DNA from: an uncultured Candidatus Saccharibacteria bacterium
GTDB lineage: Bacteria > Patescibacteriota > Saccharimonadia > Saccharimonadales > Saccharimonadaceae
Reading direction: 5' to 3'
Length of the DNA stretch: 64,000 nucleotides
NCBI GenBank assembly: GCA_938036785.1
Contig: CALHWE010000013.1
Span: 1 to 64,000, forward strand
Part shown: positions 33,988 through 42,616 of the stretch, piece by piece
Layout of the letters: each line of letters begins with the position of its first letter
How positions within the stretch are numbered: position 1 is the first letter of the stretch
Program-made: the position numbers and the translations under genes
Notes under the pieces: model-generated
Told to the model about the DNA's origin: nothing
The model's input: only the letters and a program-made list of their open reading frames with translations
Databases searched by the model: none

Positions 33988-34896
33988 ATGGCACTTATAT
34001 CATACCCTCGCTACAATGATCGAGATCTCGAGAAAGACTTTCGTCATTATTGGGCGAACTGCCCTCAGAAAAAAATTGACAAAGTTGACCAAGATGCTCT
34101 CGCGTGTTTTTTAGAAGAAGGGAGAGTATTACCAGAGGCTACTCAGTATTTCGAGCATAATGCATCTAAAGAGATTATGATAGGATCAATGGCACTTGGC
34201 GTTTGTGCTGTAAATCGTGTCATATACGATAGCGTAAGTGATATTGGTTATGCAATGGAAAACTTCCCCCTCTCCTTTGCTACTATTAGTATGGCTGGTG
34301 CGACGATCGGAAGTATAGGCGGCATGTTCGCAGTATTCGCAAGGGAAGGTCTTGAGCTTAAGCATTGTGACCCGCTCGTACATTTACTAGCGCTTCATCA
34401 AACTCTCCGTATAAAAAGGCTACTTGGTACGGACTACGAGAATGTTACTGCAACATATAACAAAGTATCCCTTCGTGTGTCTGCAGAAAACCGAGCAACA
34501 GAACCTCCTTATCGGCTCTCTACCAAAGAAAAGGACCAGGCTACTGCAACAATCATTGAGCATATTATGGGAGGCAAAGCGCGTGACTTAGCCCTTGCCT
34601 ATGAAGAGGACCGCGCTGCACGACCTATCACACGGGTAGGACTATCAGCTCGAGAAGGTCTGGAAAAAGACCTCGCAAAAGCTATCGACCCACCCCTTGC
34701 CGCATTCTATGCCGAGCATGCATTCCTTGCAGAAAAACAAGCCAAAGATAAATTAACAGCAAAGCAAGAAGAAGAGGCCAAAGTTATCGGACAGCGAGAA
34801 GCTGATAAGGCCTACGCAGAGCTCAAGGATGAGGAAGTTTCTCGGTTGCTCGGGTATCGTAATGCGCAAGAACTTACTGATTTATCCGAGTTATAA
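33988..34896 (+). CDS. Membrane protein of unknown function with coiled-coil tail
   Basis: A 302-residue protein without a family that I can name. Residues about 60-80 and 92-115 are hydrophobic; the second segment has a small-residue SMAGATIGSIGGMFAVF pattern. The C-terminal third is charged and helical (LAEKQAKDKLTAKQEEEAKVIG), probably a coiled coil. Codon use is more AT-rich than in neighbouring genes, which suggests later acquisition. The promoter TTGACA (33924-33929) with a TACGAT/TAGAAT -10 region and a TAGGAG site before the ATG indicate a real gene. Confidence 0.65.
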   Translation: MALISYPRYNDRDLEKDFRHYWANCPQKKIDKVDQDALACFLEEGRVLPEATQYFEHNASKEIMIGSMALGVCAVNRVIYDSVSDIGYAMENFPLSFATISMAGATIGSIGGMFAVFAREGLELKHCDPLVHLLALHQTLRIKRLLGTDYENVTATYNKVSLRVSAENRATEPPYRLSTKEKDQATATIIEHIMGGKARDLALAYEEDRAARPITRVGLSAREGLEKDLAKAIDPPLAAFYAEHAFLAEKQAKDKLTAKQEEEAKVIGQREADKAYAELKDEEVSRLLGYRNAQELTDLSEL

Positions 34897-34993
34897 GTAG
34901 TGTGCAAATAAACACATATCATTGATAGCCCAAACGCCCCCTACTACCATCCAAACAGCAATTAACCAACAAGCGTCTCATCACCATGCGGTG

Positions 34994-34999
34994 TATACT
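34994..34999 (+). promoter_or_regulatory. -10 box for a leaderless transcript
   Basis: TATACT is followed by six bases and the ATG at 35006. No Shine-Dalgarno site lies upstream of that codon. The frame extends to 34922 but without a start signal. Confidence 0.6.
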
Positions 35000-35005
35000 A
35001 TACGT

Positions 35006-35638
35006 ATGAAACGATTATTCCCTCTTAGCCACCGAGCAACCATCATCACCATCTGCCTTGCCCTCCTTCTCGTTATTGGCGGTATTGTTGGCACAGCGAT
35101 TGGCTGGCGCAAAATTCTTTACAAACTCCAAGGTACGTCGCATGTGGCCACGCTCGATCGTTCGCCAGGGCTAGCTCAGTTTCCTGAGATCAACACACAA
35201 GCCCTCAGCCCTACTCGCCGCAAGGTTATCCAGCTTACCCAGGCAGAGTTTGCCGCTCAGCCCGCTGGTACAAAATATAGCCAAGGAGCGCACGAGGCAT
35301 GGTGTGCCGACTTCGTCAGCTGGACAATGCAGCAAGCTGGTGCGCCGCTCAAGAACCCACACACTGGTAGCTGGCGCATCCCAGGCACCTTTACGCTGCG
35401 TGAGTATTACGAGTCAGTAGGCCGCTTCAAGCCAGCCGATAGCGGCTACCAGCCCCGCCCTGGCGACGTAGCAATCTACCGCGCTTCGCCCGTCTTTGGT
35501 GACCATACACACATTGTCCTGCGCAATGACGATGGCATACTCACCACTGTTGGCGGCAATGAGAATAACAAGATACGCGTCTTTGCCAATCAGCAGCGCA
35601 ACTACACTGGCCTACTTGGCTATGGCGTTACAGAGTAG
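35006..35638 (+). CDS. Membrane-anchored CHAP-domain amidase
   Basis: A 210-residue protein with an N-terminal membrane helix (11-34) and a CHAP domain from about residue 70. The catalytic Cys100 lies in AWCADFVSW and the catalytic His169 in GDHTHIVLR; RPGDVAIYR between them is typical. CHAP enzymes cut amide bonds in peptidoglycan. Either self wall remodelling or action on the neighbouring host cell's wall would fit. Monocistronic, with a predicted leaderless mRNA. Confidence 0.88.
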   Translation: MKRLFPLSHRATIITICLALLLVIGGIVGTAIGWRKILYKLQGTSHVATLDRSPGLAQFPEINTQALSPTRRKVIQLTQAEFAAQPAGTKYSQGAHEAWCADFVSWTMQQAGAPLKNPHTGSWRIPGTFTLREYYESVGRFKPADSGYQPRPGDVAIYRASPVFGDHTHIVLRNDDGILTTVGGNENNKIRVFANQQRNYTGLLGYGVTE

Positions 35639-35695
35639 TTATCACTAGGATAACCACAGAGGTTTGCAGCACTCAGTGGTATAATAAAGACACTG

Positions 35696-36319
35696 ATGAA
35701 ACATCGCCTTTCTTCGCTACGCCATACTATCCCCACTGCCTCGAGCGGCATTGGTCAGGTGCTGCGCCAGCCGCGCTATGCGGCAGGAGCGCTAGTTAGC
35801 GCGCTCGGCTTTGCCTGGTTGATTTTTCTCTTAACTAACGGTGGATTCTATGGCGCGCTGCTTATGTCTCGCTTGCCGCTTGTCGATAAACTTGGCGTCA
35901 TTGGGACAATGCTCGCGGAGATTGCTCGGCAGGCCGCGACATCACTGACGGGTGCACTGCTTGTGCTTGTCTCAGTGCTGCAAGGGATATCGCTCACGCT
36001 CATTATCTTCACCGCCCGGCACAACAAGCGCAACCAGCAAACCACCCAGCAACTCGGTCTCAGCAGTATTGCCTCCATCGCGGCGGCAATTGGCCTGGGC
36101 TGCGTACCCTGTGGTACATCACTCATTCTCCCCATCGTGGCAGTGTTTTTCTCGGGAGCCGCCGCCGCTTCGGCCGCGACGGTTGCCAGCACTATTGTGC
36201 TTATCATTGCCCTTGGGTTAAGTCTCTTTTCGCTCTATCGATCGGGCCGGATTGCCGCCATCTACATAACATTAGCTCAGCAGGAGGAGCATCATGCAGT
36301 CACAACAAACAGGGGTTAG
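35696..36319 (+). CDS. Polytopic membrane protein with intramembrane CVPC motif
   Basis: A 207-residue protein with about four to five hydrophobic segments (30-58, 82-107, 123-157, 160-183, with a break). A CxxC motif, Cys136-Val-Pro-Cys139, lies in the third helical region as GLGCVPCGTSLILP, like the helix-borne cysteines of DsbD/CcdA-type electron carriers. The gene overlaps the start of a DsbA-like gene by 26 bases. I infer a membrane redox partner for that oxidoreductase. The family cannot be named with certainty. A TATAAT box ends ten bases before the ATG. Confidence 0.65.
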   Translation: MKHRLSSLRHTIPTASSGIGQVLRQPRYAAGALVSALGFAWLIFLLTNGGFYGALLMSRLPLVDKLGVIGTMLAEIARQAATSLTGALLVLVSVLQGISLTLIIFTARHNKRNQQTTQQLGLSSIASIAAAIGLGCVPCGTSLILPIVAVFFSGAAAASAATVASTIVLIIALGLSLFSLYRSGRIAAIYITLAQQEEHHAVTTNRG

Positions 36320-37004
36320 CTTGATCCATATCATGCTTGGGATTGTCGTCGTCACAATCATCAGCCTTTTCGCCTACAATCTCGTCAACCGCCCACCCAA
36401 CAAGCACATTGGCAAAGGTGAGCCCTGGCAGAGCGCCATGTCGCAGGGCAGCCACACTGCACCCAATGTCTTTGTCGACTACACCGACTATTTCTGCTCA
36501 TTTTGTGCGCAGGTCGAGGCTGCCACGAACACTGCAGACTTCCAGCAGTATATCAAGTCGGGCAAACTGCGCTACGAACACCGGATTGTTGCCGTTCTCA
36601 AAGATATCGTGCCCAATACCGAACGTGGTGCCGAGGCAGCATTTTGCGCGGCCGACCAACATAAGTATTGGGAATACACGCACCACATTGTACCCCGCAT
36701 CAAAGCTGACTACTTCGACAAAGGCATTGGCGTCAAAGGCGTTGCCGTGCCCAAAGAAATTCCACTCCTCCCCGTCAGCTATTTCGAAACATCGGCCGAA
36801 GCGATTGGACTCAACGTCGAGACCTTCCGCGACTGCGTGACAAACGAGAAACACAAAGACGACATCGCCACAAACACCAGCCGCGCTCTCAAACTCGGCG
36901 TCACTGGCCTCCCCTACATGATCGTCAACGACTACACCACCAGCGGCTTTGGTGGTGGCGAGCACGGACTGAAGACATTGCTCAAGGCAGGTGGGGTGCA
37001 ATAG
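36294..37004 (+). CDS. DsbA-like membrane-anchored thiol oxidoreductase
   Basis: A 236-residue protein with an N-terminal membrane helix (about 10-30) and a DsbA-type thioredoxin fold outside the cell. The active site is CSFC (68-71) in YTDYFCSFCAQ, the helical insert includes FCAADQHKYWEYTHHI, and the cis-proline loop is GLPYM. It probably forms or rearranges disulfide bonds in surface proteins. AGGAGG lies six bases before the ATG within the end of the upstream membrane-protein gene, so the two are coupled. Confidence 0.88.
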   Translation: MQSQQTGVSLIHIMLGIVVVTIISLFAYNLVNRPPNKHIGKGEPWQSAMSQGSHTAPNVFVDYTDYFCSFCAQVEAATNTADFQQYIKSGKLRYEHRIVAVLKDIVPNTERGAEAAFCAADQHKYWEYTHHIVPRIKADYFDKGIGVKGVAVPKEIPLLPVSYFETSAEAIGLNVETFRDCVTNEKHKDDIATNTSRALKLGVTGLPYMIVNDYTTSGFGGGEHGLKTLLKAGGVQ

Positions 37005-37007
37005 CCC

Positions 37008-37922
37008 CTACCGCCGGCGTAAGAAATAATACCCGGTTGCCATGGCGGCAACCACACTCACGGTGGTAATCTTCCAAAACATCGTTGGGTCATCCGCCCC
37101 TGGCACAGGCACATTCATACCATAAAGCCCAGCGATCATCGTTGGGATAGTCAATGCCACCGTGATCACCGTTAGTAAGCGGATTGTCTCGTTCAGGCGC
37201 GTATCCATCACGGCGCGGTAGCTATCACGCACATTAGTGATGGTGCGCAGAAGCGATTTACAACGCGCAATCACCTGCTCCAAATCAATCGAGATATCCT
37301 CCACATCATCCTTATCGTCCTCTTTGAGGCGGAGACTGCGGTTTGCCATCAAGCGCTCAATCGCCCAGTTCATTGGCACTAGTGCATTGAGGTAGTCGTT
37401 GAGCTTGCGTTCATACTCGGTCAGCGTCACGATATCGCGCGCCCGCAGCGTATGGAGGTCGTCCGTTGCTGCCCGCATTTGTCGGTTGATCGTTGCCACT
37501 CGTCGCTGGTACTGCAGCGACACCGCCTCGATCATTGCCACCACGAGCTCAATCCGCCGTGCCGTATTCATCCGCGTTTTGTCGACAAAAGGCTGCCAGA
37601 GCCGGCCCAGGCTATCACGCGAAAGTGTCACCACATAGTTTTTGTGAATACCAAATAATATCGGTGTCGTAAAGTCATTAAAATCATCGTCCGTATCAGG
37701 CAAGCGGGCAATCAAATACGTCCACTCATCCTCAAATTCAATACGTGGCACCTCGTGCGGGTCTAGCGCATCTTTGATGATGTTTTCGTCCATACCAAGC
37801 GCCAGGAGCTTGTCGATCTCCTCGCTGCTAGGCTTCTCGCAGCGCAGCCACGACCCAACCCGCAGCGTATCACGCGGCGTAATCGTCTGATCTGCCTCAC
37901 TCGAACGAAGATATTGCAACAT
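37008..37922 (-). CDS. corA: CorA-family magnesium/cobalt transporter
   Basis: A 304-residue CorA-type channel. The N-terminal 230 residues form the cytosolic alpha/beta and long-helix funnel. Two C-terminal helices follow, with the signature YGMN after the first and NVPVPGADDP forming the external loop. Length is typical. It converges with the DsbA-like gene with only three bases between stop codons. The TATACT box ends ten bases before the ATG. Confidence 0.92.
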   Translation of the reverse strand: MLQYLRSSEADQTITPRDTLRVGSWLRCEKPSSEEIDKLLALGMDENIIKDALDPHEVPRIEFEDEWTYLIARLPDTDDDFNDFTTPILFGIHKNYVVTLSRDSLGRLWQPFVDKTRMNTARRIELVVAMIEAVSLQYQRRVATINRQMRAATDDLHTLRARDIVTLTEYERKLNDYLNALVPMNWAIERLMANRSLRLKEDDKDDVEDISIDLEQVIARCKSLLRTITNVRDSYRAVMDTRLNETIRLLTVITVALTIPTMIAGLYGMNVPVPGADDPTMFWKITTVSVVAAMATGYYFLRRR

Positions 37923-38027
37923 ACTAGTGATAAGTATACGATGAAGCAGTCATAATTGCAAATACTACGTCAATTTCGCTCCCGCGTTCTGCGTCGCATA
38001 TGAAGTCACAGCAGCGTATCGCAGCAG

Positions 38028-38600
38028 CTATTCACTCACAAACAACTGCTCAAGCACCGCATCAACCATAAATCGCATCATCTTTGGTGCGATATCCTCC
38101 AGTGCGTCAATCGCTGCCACTACTGTAAAGAGCTCGCTGATTATCTGGTCGGTCGCGCCTGGCCGTAGTACGCCATCGCGCCGCCACTGCTGCACCTGCT
38201 CGGCAAAGAACTCACCACGCATTGCCAGGCTACTGCCCGCTCCTGCTTGCTTCGCATCATCATGGTAAGCTTGGCGCACCTGCTCGCCAGGCACATCACT
38301 CTGCCACTCAGCCAGGATTTTATTACGCCGCGTTGCTTGCGTTGTGGCGCGTAGATAGGCTGCAAAAGCCGCCCGGGGCTGCGACCAATCGATCCGCCCA
38401 ACAATCCGGTTCTTTGTCTTTTCGTCCTCCGCACGATACACCGCAAGGAAGAGCTCCAGCTTAGACGGATAGAGCAAATACACGCCGCCGACCGCAATAC
38501 CTGCCACCTGAGCAATCTCCACGATCGATGCTGCCTTGTAGCCATCCTGGGCAAAGACCCGCCGCGCCGCCTGAATTAGTTTCGCCTGACTGATTGCCAT
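38028..38600 (-). CDS. TetR-family transcriptional regulator
   Basis: A 190-residue regulator with a TetR N-terminal helix-turn-helix (KLIQAARRVFAQDGYKAASIVEIAQVAGIAVGGVYLLYPSKLELF) and a variable ligand-binding domain. It resembles the partial TetR at the right edge of the window, including an acidic segment followed by RIDW. CGGAG precedes the ATG. No obvious target gene is divergent from it; the TasA-like gene lies 370 bases away on the other strand. Confidence 0.9.
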   Translation of the reverse strand: MAISQAKLIQAARRVFAQDGYKAASIVEIAQVAGIAVGGVYLLYPSKLELFLAVYRAEDEKTKNRIVGRIDWSQPRAAFAAYLRATTQATRRNKILAEWQSDVPGEQVRQAYHDDAKQAGAGSSLAMRGEFFAEQVQQWRRDGVLRPGATDQIISELFTVVAAIDALEDIAPKMMRFMVDAVLEQLFVSE

Positions 38601-38973
38601 ATCGCTCCGACCTCCGCTCGCGCTATCCTGAACGATAACGCCTCTTTACTTTCTACTCATATTCTATTATAGCAGGTTTAGAAACGGCTGTGCAGCGAGA
38701 CTGGTAATACAGTGTATAGCAACCAGCTCTCTCGCACTGGTCTATAGTAAAAACAGAGGTACAGACACGATATATCTATATAAGAAAGATCTGCCACAGT
38801 AACCTTTCTCTCGCTGCCCCTGTCATAAATAGAGGAGAAAATTTATTACTACTTCACGAGGCTCTTGCCAGCAATCGTCGTGCATTCACTTTATATATCC
38901 GGCAACGACTCTCTTGTATAACGCTCATGCTTCTGATACACTGATAGCTAATATAACCATAAGGGGGATTTTT
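38601..38973. other. Intergenic region between TetR and the surface-protein operon
   Basis: The left part holds a minus-strand TATAAT box for the TetR gene (near 38665). The right part has TTGTAT (about 38905) and TACACT (about 38937), a plausible promoter for the TasA-like gene, then an AGGGGGA ribosome site. No RNA gene is recognised. Confidence 0.45.
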
Positions 38974-39627
38974 ATGATTGCAACTCAAACTGGCCAGGGC
39001 AAAAAGCGAATTGGCCTTATCTCAACGGGGATTGTCGGTGCACTACTGGTCGCCTTTACCTTTACACCGACCTTCGCAGGCTTTGCGGCAAGCATCCAAA
39101 ACACCGTCAACAGCGCTTCAACCGGTACACTCACCATGAAGGAAACATCGGGCACCTACACCTGCAACAGTACAGATGGCGCTGGTGCAGCGACAAACTC
39201 TGCGACCTGCTCTACTATTAACAAATATGGTGGTACAAGCACACCACTTGTTGCTGGTGGGCCAGCCCAAACAACCAACATTACCCTGCAAAACACCGGA
39301 AGCGTAGCCGCAACATCCTTTAGCCTCAATCCTGGCACATGTAGCCAATCGTCTGTCGCTGGTGCTTCAATGGCGGGCTCGGCAACAGACTTGTGCAGCA
39401 AAGTTAAGGTAGCTATCAAATCAGGCAGTAGCACATTCTTTACAGGCACTGCCGCACAATTGCAAGCAGGCGGTGCGATCGACCTGCTCGCCAAACTCAG
39501 CAAAGCAACCATCAATGCAGGCGAGAGCGTGCCGATCACCTTTGAGGTATCACTCGACGCCAGTGCTGGCCCAACCTACCAAGGCTTGCAGGTCTCGCAA
39601 CCACTGACGTGGACATTTGGCGCGTAA
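38974..39627 (+). CDS. TasA/camelysin-like secreted protein with SipW-type signal
   Basis: A 217-residue secreted protein. Its N-terminus KKRIGLISTGIVGALLVAF followed by FTPTFAGFAASIQN matches the SipW-dependent signal class, in which the hydrophobic core is followed by a T-x-A-x-F-type site. The mature part is Ser/Thr/Ala-rich beta-sandwich-like sequence with paired Cys residues (CNST ... CSTI, TCSQ ... LCSK) and a final ITFEVSLDASAGPTYQGL segment as in TasA/camelysin fibre proteins. The adjacent signal peptidase gene (39652) probably processes it. Assembly into surface fibres is inferred from family. AGGGGGA lies five bases before ATG 38974. Confidence 0.75.
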   Translation: MIATQTGQGKKRIGLISTGIVGALLVAFTFTPTFAGFAASIQNTVNSASTGTLTMKETSGTYTCNSTDGAGAATNSATCSTINKYGGTSTPLVAGGPAQTTNITLQNTGSVAATSFSLNPGTCSQSSVAGASMAGSATDLCSKVKVAIKSGSSTFFTGTAAQLQAGGAIDLLAKLSKATINAGESVPITFEVSLDASAGPTYQGLQVSQPLTWTFGA

Positions 39628-39651
39628 TTCCTCTGGAGCAGGACGATACGC

Positions 39652-41319
39652 ATGCCTCGGCAACGAATGATTATCATCACCATCCTGAGCCTCTGTCTTG
39701 GAGGCTTCGTTGCCGTGATGATAGCACTTGGCATGCGTATCTTTTTCGTCACAACACCGAGCATGGGCACTGCCGCACCAGTTGGCTCGCTCGTAGTCAC
39801 GCAGCCAGCTAACAACTACCACCCTGGCGACATCATCACCTTTCAGCGCCATGGCCGGACGTACACCCATCGGATTCAGTCTATCACCAACCAGCGTATC
39901 CTCACCAAGGGCGACCTCAACCATGCGGCCGACCCACTTCCTATTGAGCACAGCGCCATCATTGGCAAAGCAATTTTCATCAACCCTTGGCTTGGCTGGG
40001 TATGGCTAATGGTGCCATGGGTGGTGATTGGCTGGCTCATCATCCATCTAGCCACCCGCCGGACTCGCCCAACGTGGCGCTGGTATTATCGGATTATTGG
40101 CATGACACTAGTGCTCTGCGCTGTGTCGCTGTGGTTCCATCCATGGATCAACTTTAGCGTGCTCAGTGTTTTGCCAGCCAATGAAGGCGCCACTATGCAC
40201 ATCGTCAATACCGGAGTGTTCCCAATTGACGCAGTCGGTACAGTGCTCTACCCCGGCCAAGATGCCACCATTACCGTCTCGGTACAAAATAGCCACGGTC
40301 AGTATTTCTTCACACCAACGATTCATTATACGGCATGGGTTATCCTGTGCATTATGCTCATTTGTCTTATCCCCTTTGGGTTCATGCTCTATGGCCTTCG
40401 CCAGCTATCTCGGCCTACCGCGGCAGATAGCTCACCGCAGCCACTGCCCATCACCTCTGTCATTGTCGCAGCGATTATCACCCTAGTGGGGATATGCTTT
40501 ATTATCTTTCATAATTTTTATCTAACAAGCGGAGCGTTTTCGGGCACGATCCACAACAGTGCTAATACCGCGCGCCCCGTGCTCTACAACTGCACTGATG
40601 CCACCAAGCTCACTGCCCCCTCGCAGGCGCTCTTCATCTACGGCATGACATTCTTCGATACTGGCACCACCGAGCGCGACCTATCTGGCAATAACAATAA
40701 GGGCACCTGGCTGACGCGCACGGCCGCTGCTCATGGTTCACAATCATACGCTTGCCGCCGCGACCGTGTGCGTAGTACCCTCTTCAAAGATACTTGCCTT
40801 GCCTACCCCACACTTGTCGACAACCCCAACCCTTTTACCCTCTCTGTCTGGTTCAATACCAATCAATACGGGCTCAATAATGGGCGCATCGCCGGCTTTG
40901 CTAGTACACCAGACAATGGTGCCGACCCAAGCTTAGATCGCGTCCTCTTTCTCGACAAGCAAGGGCGCATTGCCTTTGCAGTGTGGCCCAATGCCACGCG
41001 CTCGATCTTCTCACCAGCTGGCAAAAACTACGCCGATGGCAGATGGCACCACGTTGCCGCCTCACTCTCACCACAAGGCATGCGTCTCTATGCCGATGGC
41101 GCACTGGTTGCTCACGACCCAAGCGTCACGCAGGCCCAAAACTTCCGCGGCTACTGGAAGTTTGGCTGTGGGCGCTTTAGCGAGTGGCGCAATGGCGATG
41201 GCACACCTATTAACAGCACAAACACATTCTTCACTGGCATGATGCAGTTTGGGGCTGTCCACACCACCGCGCTGAATGATGCCCAGGTGCAAGAAATCTA
41301 CCTCGCTGGCACAAAATAA
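39652..41319 (+). CDS. SipW-type signal peptidase I fused to a LamG-like domain
   Basis: A 555-residue fusion. Residues 1-135 are an ER/SipW-type S26 signal peptidase: membrane helix 6-28, catalytic Ser37 in TPSMG, catalytic His73 in YTHRI (His in place of the usual bacterial Lys), Asp88 in KGDLN, and a second helix near 113-133. Three more hydrophobic segments follow (about 147-165, 226-248, 266-290). Residues about 325-553 resemble a LamG/concanavalin fold (PFTLSVWFNT, GRIAFAV, DGRWHHVAASLSPQGMRLYADGALV). LamG domains bind glycans or proteins. The gene lies 24 bases after the TasA-like gene, its likely substrate. Confidence 0.85.
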   Translation: MPRQRMIIITILSLCLGGFVAVMIALGMRIFFVTTPSMGTAAPVGSLVVTQPANNYHPGDIITFQRHGRTYTHRIQSITNQRILTKGDLNHAADPLPIEHSAIIGKAIFINPWLGWVWLMVPWVVIGWLIIHLATRRTRPTWRWYYRIIGMTLVLCAVSLWFHPWINFSVLSVLPANEGATMHIVNTGVFPIDAVGTVLYPGQDATITVSVQNSHGQYFFTPTIHYTAWVILCIMLICLIPFGFMLYGLRQLSRPTAADSSPQPLPITSVIVAAIITLVGICFIIFHNFYLTSGAFSGTIHNSANTARPVLYNCTDATKLTAPSQALFIYGMTFFDTGTTERDLSGNNNKGTWLTRTAAAHGSQSYACRRDRVRSTLFKDTCLAYPTLVDNPNPFTLSVWFNTNQYGLNNGRIAGFASTPDNGADPSLDRVLFLDKQGRIAFAVWPNATRSIFSPAGKNYADGRWHHVAASLSPQGMRLYADGALVAHDPSVTQAQNFRGYWKFGCGRFSEWRNGDGTPINSTNTFFTGMMQFGAVHTTALNDAQVQEIYLAGTK

Positions 41320-41392
41320 CGGACGCAGCGCGACAACATATCTTTAGCTATTACATCGTTTTGCTCCCATTGCAAGCATCCAGCGCCTGCTA

Positions 41393-41398
41393 TATACT
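41393..41398 (+). promoter_or_regulatory. Promoter for a leaderless transcript
   Basis: TATACT is followed by six bases and the ATG at 41405. TTGCAA (41370-41375) lies exactly 17 bases upstream, making a well-formed promoter. Confidence 0.7.
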
Positions 41399-41404
41399 AT
41401 ATGC

Positions 41405-41977
41405 ATGAAATACATGTGCAATACACTCGCCAAGCTTCTCACTCTTCTCCGCCATATGTGGCTGCCACTTATGGTAATTATCCTGCTCATCGTGGCAGGC
41501 GTTGGCATAAGCGCTGTCTTGCACGCAGTGCGACCCGAACCACTCTGGACAAATGCGACGAAGGAGCTCGCGCAGCGAGTAAAGAGCGAGGCTACGCAGT
41601 CGCTTGACATTACCCTAAGCCGCGGTGAGTTTATCAACATTGATGGGCCAGGCGGCATTGTCATCGGCACTATCACCGACCACGCCGCACGTCAGCGTCT
41701 GCTTGCTAGCCAGCCGTTTCGCGATTGTGCGTTTGGTTGCACGGGATGGATGGCATATTCGCGGCTTGGGCGCACATTACCGCTTGATTCTTCAGAGCAG
41801 GTGTCTGGCCACACGCGTGCTCTGCTAAGCTCGGCCGCTGCCCCAGATAGCTCGTGTATCATTCGCTTCCATTATCTTGGGCAAACACTCCCAGATAAAC
41901 ACAGCTCGCCCGACCTAGATATCATCTGTCTCTCACAAAGGACGGGTGCGTTTATATATGAGTTTCGGGCGGCGTAG
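41405..41977 (+). CDS. Membrane-anchored exported protein of unknown function
   Basis: A 190-residue protein with one N-terminal membrane helix (about 12-38, MWLPLMVIILLIVAGVGISAVL). The remainder is probably extracytoplasmic and carries two nearby Cys residues in FRDCAFGCTGW that could form a disulfide. I do not recognise a family. It has its own promoter with a predicted leaderless start and is followed by a hairpin. Confidence 0.65.
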   Translation: MKYMCNTLAKLLTLLRHMWLPLMVIILLIVAGVGISAVLHAVRPEPLWTNATKELAQRVKSEATQSLDITLSRGEFINIDGPGGIVIGTITDHAARQRLLASQPFRDCAFGCTGWMAYSRLGRTLPLDSSEQVSGHTRALLSSAAAPDSSCIIRFHYLGQTLPDKHSSPDLDIICLSQRTGAFIYEFRAA

Positions 41978-41980
41978 CTA

Positions 41981-42002
41981 TGCATCACCATACGGTGATG
42001 CA
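41981..42002 (+). other. 9-bp hairpin after the exported-protein gene
   Basis: TGCATCACC (41981-41989) and GGTGATGCA (41994-42002) are perfect complements around four bases, starting just after the stop codon. The following sequence is only mildly T-rich, so it is a weak terminator candidate. Confidence 0.5.
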
Positions 42003-42037
42003 ATTCAGAGTTATAGAAATTTTGTTACTTAATACCT

Positions 42038-42519
42038 TTAAAGCACTTCATCGCCTTGATCTTGTGACTCCCAAGAGCGCCGTTCTTCTTCGTCTTTCTG
42101 TGTGAGAGATTCAATAAGGTCGTCGTGCTGTTTTTGCCCCTCTGGAGTCATCAATTGTTGGCGCATTCTCTCCTCGTAGGCTACTTGTGTCCGAGTAGCG
42201 GGGAATACTCGCGGAACATTAATCATTGTTCCTGGGCGAGCACCACGAAGACCGAAAGACACATAGTCTACTATTGGACCATAAAGAGTTCTCCTCGCTT
42301 CTTTGTAGGCGGCTGCCCGTTTCTCCCGCTTTTCTTCCCGCCTTTTTTCCCGCCAGTCTCTAAAACGAGAAATGGCCGTTGTCGTTTCAGTTCCTCTTGC
42401 CGCCACCACTCCTATGGCGCGTATTCGTTGTTGATCGCCATGCTCAACCGCAGCTTCACCAGCATCTATCTGCTCAACATTGCCTGTTAAGGCTCTCTCT
42501 CTCTCTCTGAATTTGACAT
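42038..42519 (-). CDS. Candidate phase-variable gene, presently out of frame at an (AG)8 repeat
   Basis: ATG 42519 has AAGGAG five bases upstream and a strong promoter (42546-42575). Four codons later, beginning at 42508, the sequence enters (AG)8. In this copy the frame from that ATG ends after ten residues (MSNSEREREP). A second long frame runs from the repeat to 42038 without a stop but is offset; losing one AG unit, or gaining two, would join them into a protein of about 160 residues. The body is highly charged (REKRREEKREKRAAAYKEAR) and of unknown function. Translation from GTG 42409 is possible but has a poorly spaced site. A sequencing or assembly slip in the repeat is the main alternative. 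Confidence 0.65.
42493..42508 (-). repeat. (AG)8 dinucleotide tract within the coding start
   Basis: Sixteen bases of pure AG (CT on the + strand) lie nine bases after the ATG. Slippage by one unit changes the reading frame of the downstream gene. This is the only such pure dinucleotide tract next to a start codon in the window. Confidence 0.9.
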
Positions 42520-42545
42520 GTGTTCTCCTTATTGTCTAGGATTTT

Positions 42546-42575
42546 ATTGTACGAGATATGTGGTAGTATTGTCAA
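42546..42575 (-). promoter_or_regulatory. Strong promoter of the AG-repeat gene
   Basis: TTGACA (42570-42575) and TACAAT (42546-42551) are 18 bases apart on the minus strand, about 27 bases before the ATG at 42519. The promoter and ribosome site are both good, which argues that the gene is meant to be expressed. Confidence 0.75.
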
Positions 42576-42616
42576 TTATCTACGACGCAAGTCTCAAATT
42601 TCACAAGATACAAAAA

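Noticed and set aside
42038..42409. Reading this as a normal 123-residue gene starting at GTG 42409
   Set aside because: The GTG directly abuts AGGA with no proper spacing, whereas a strong promoter, ribosome site and ATG lie upstream of the AG repeat. The split-frame reading explains more.
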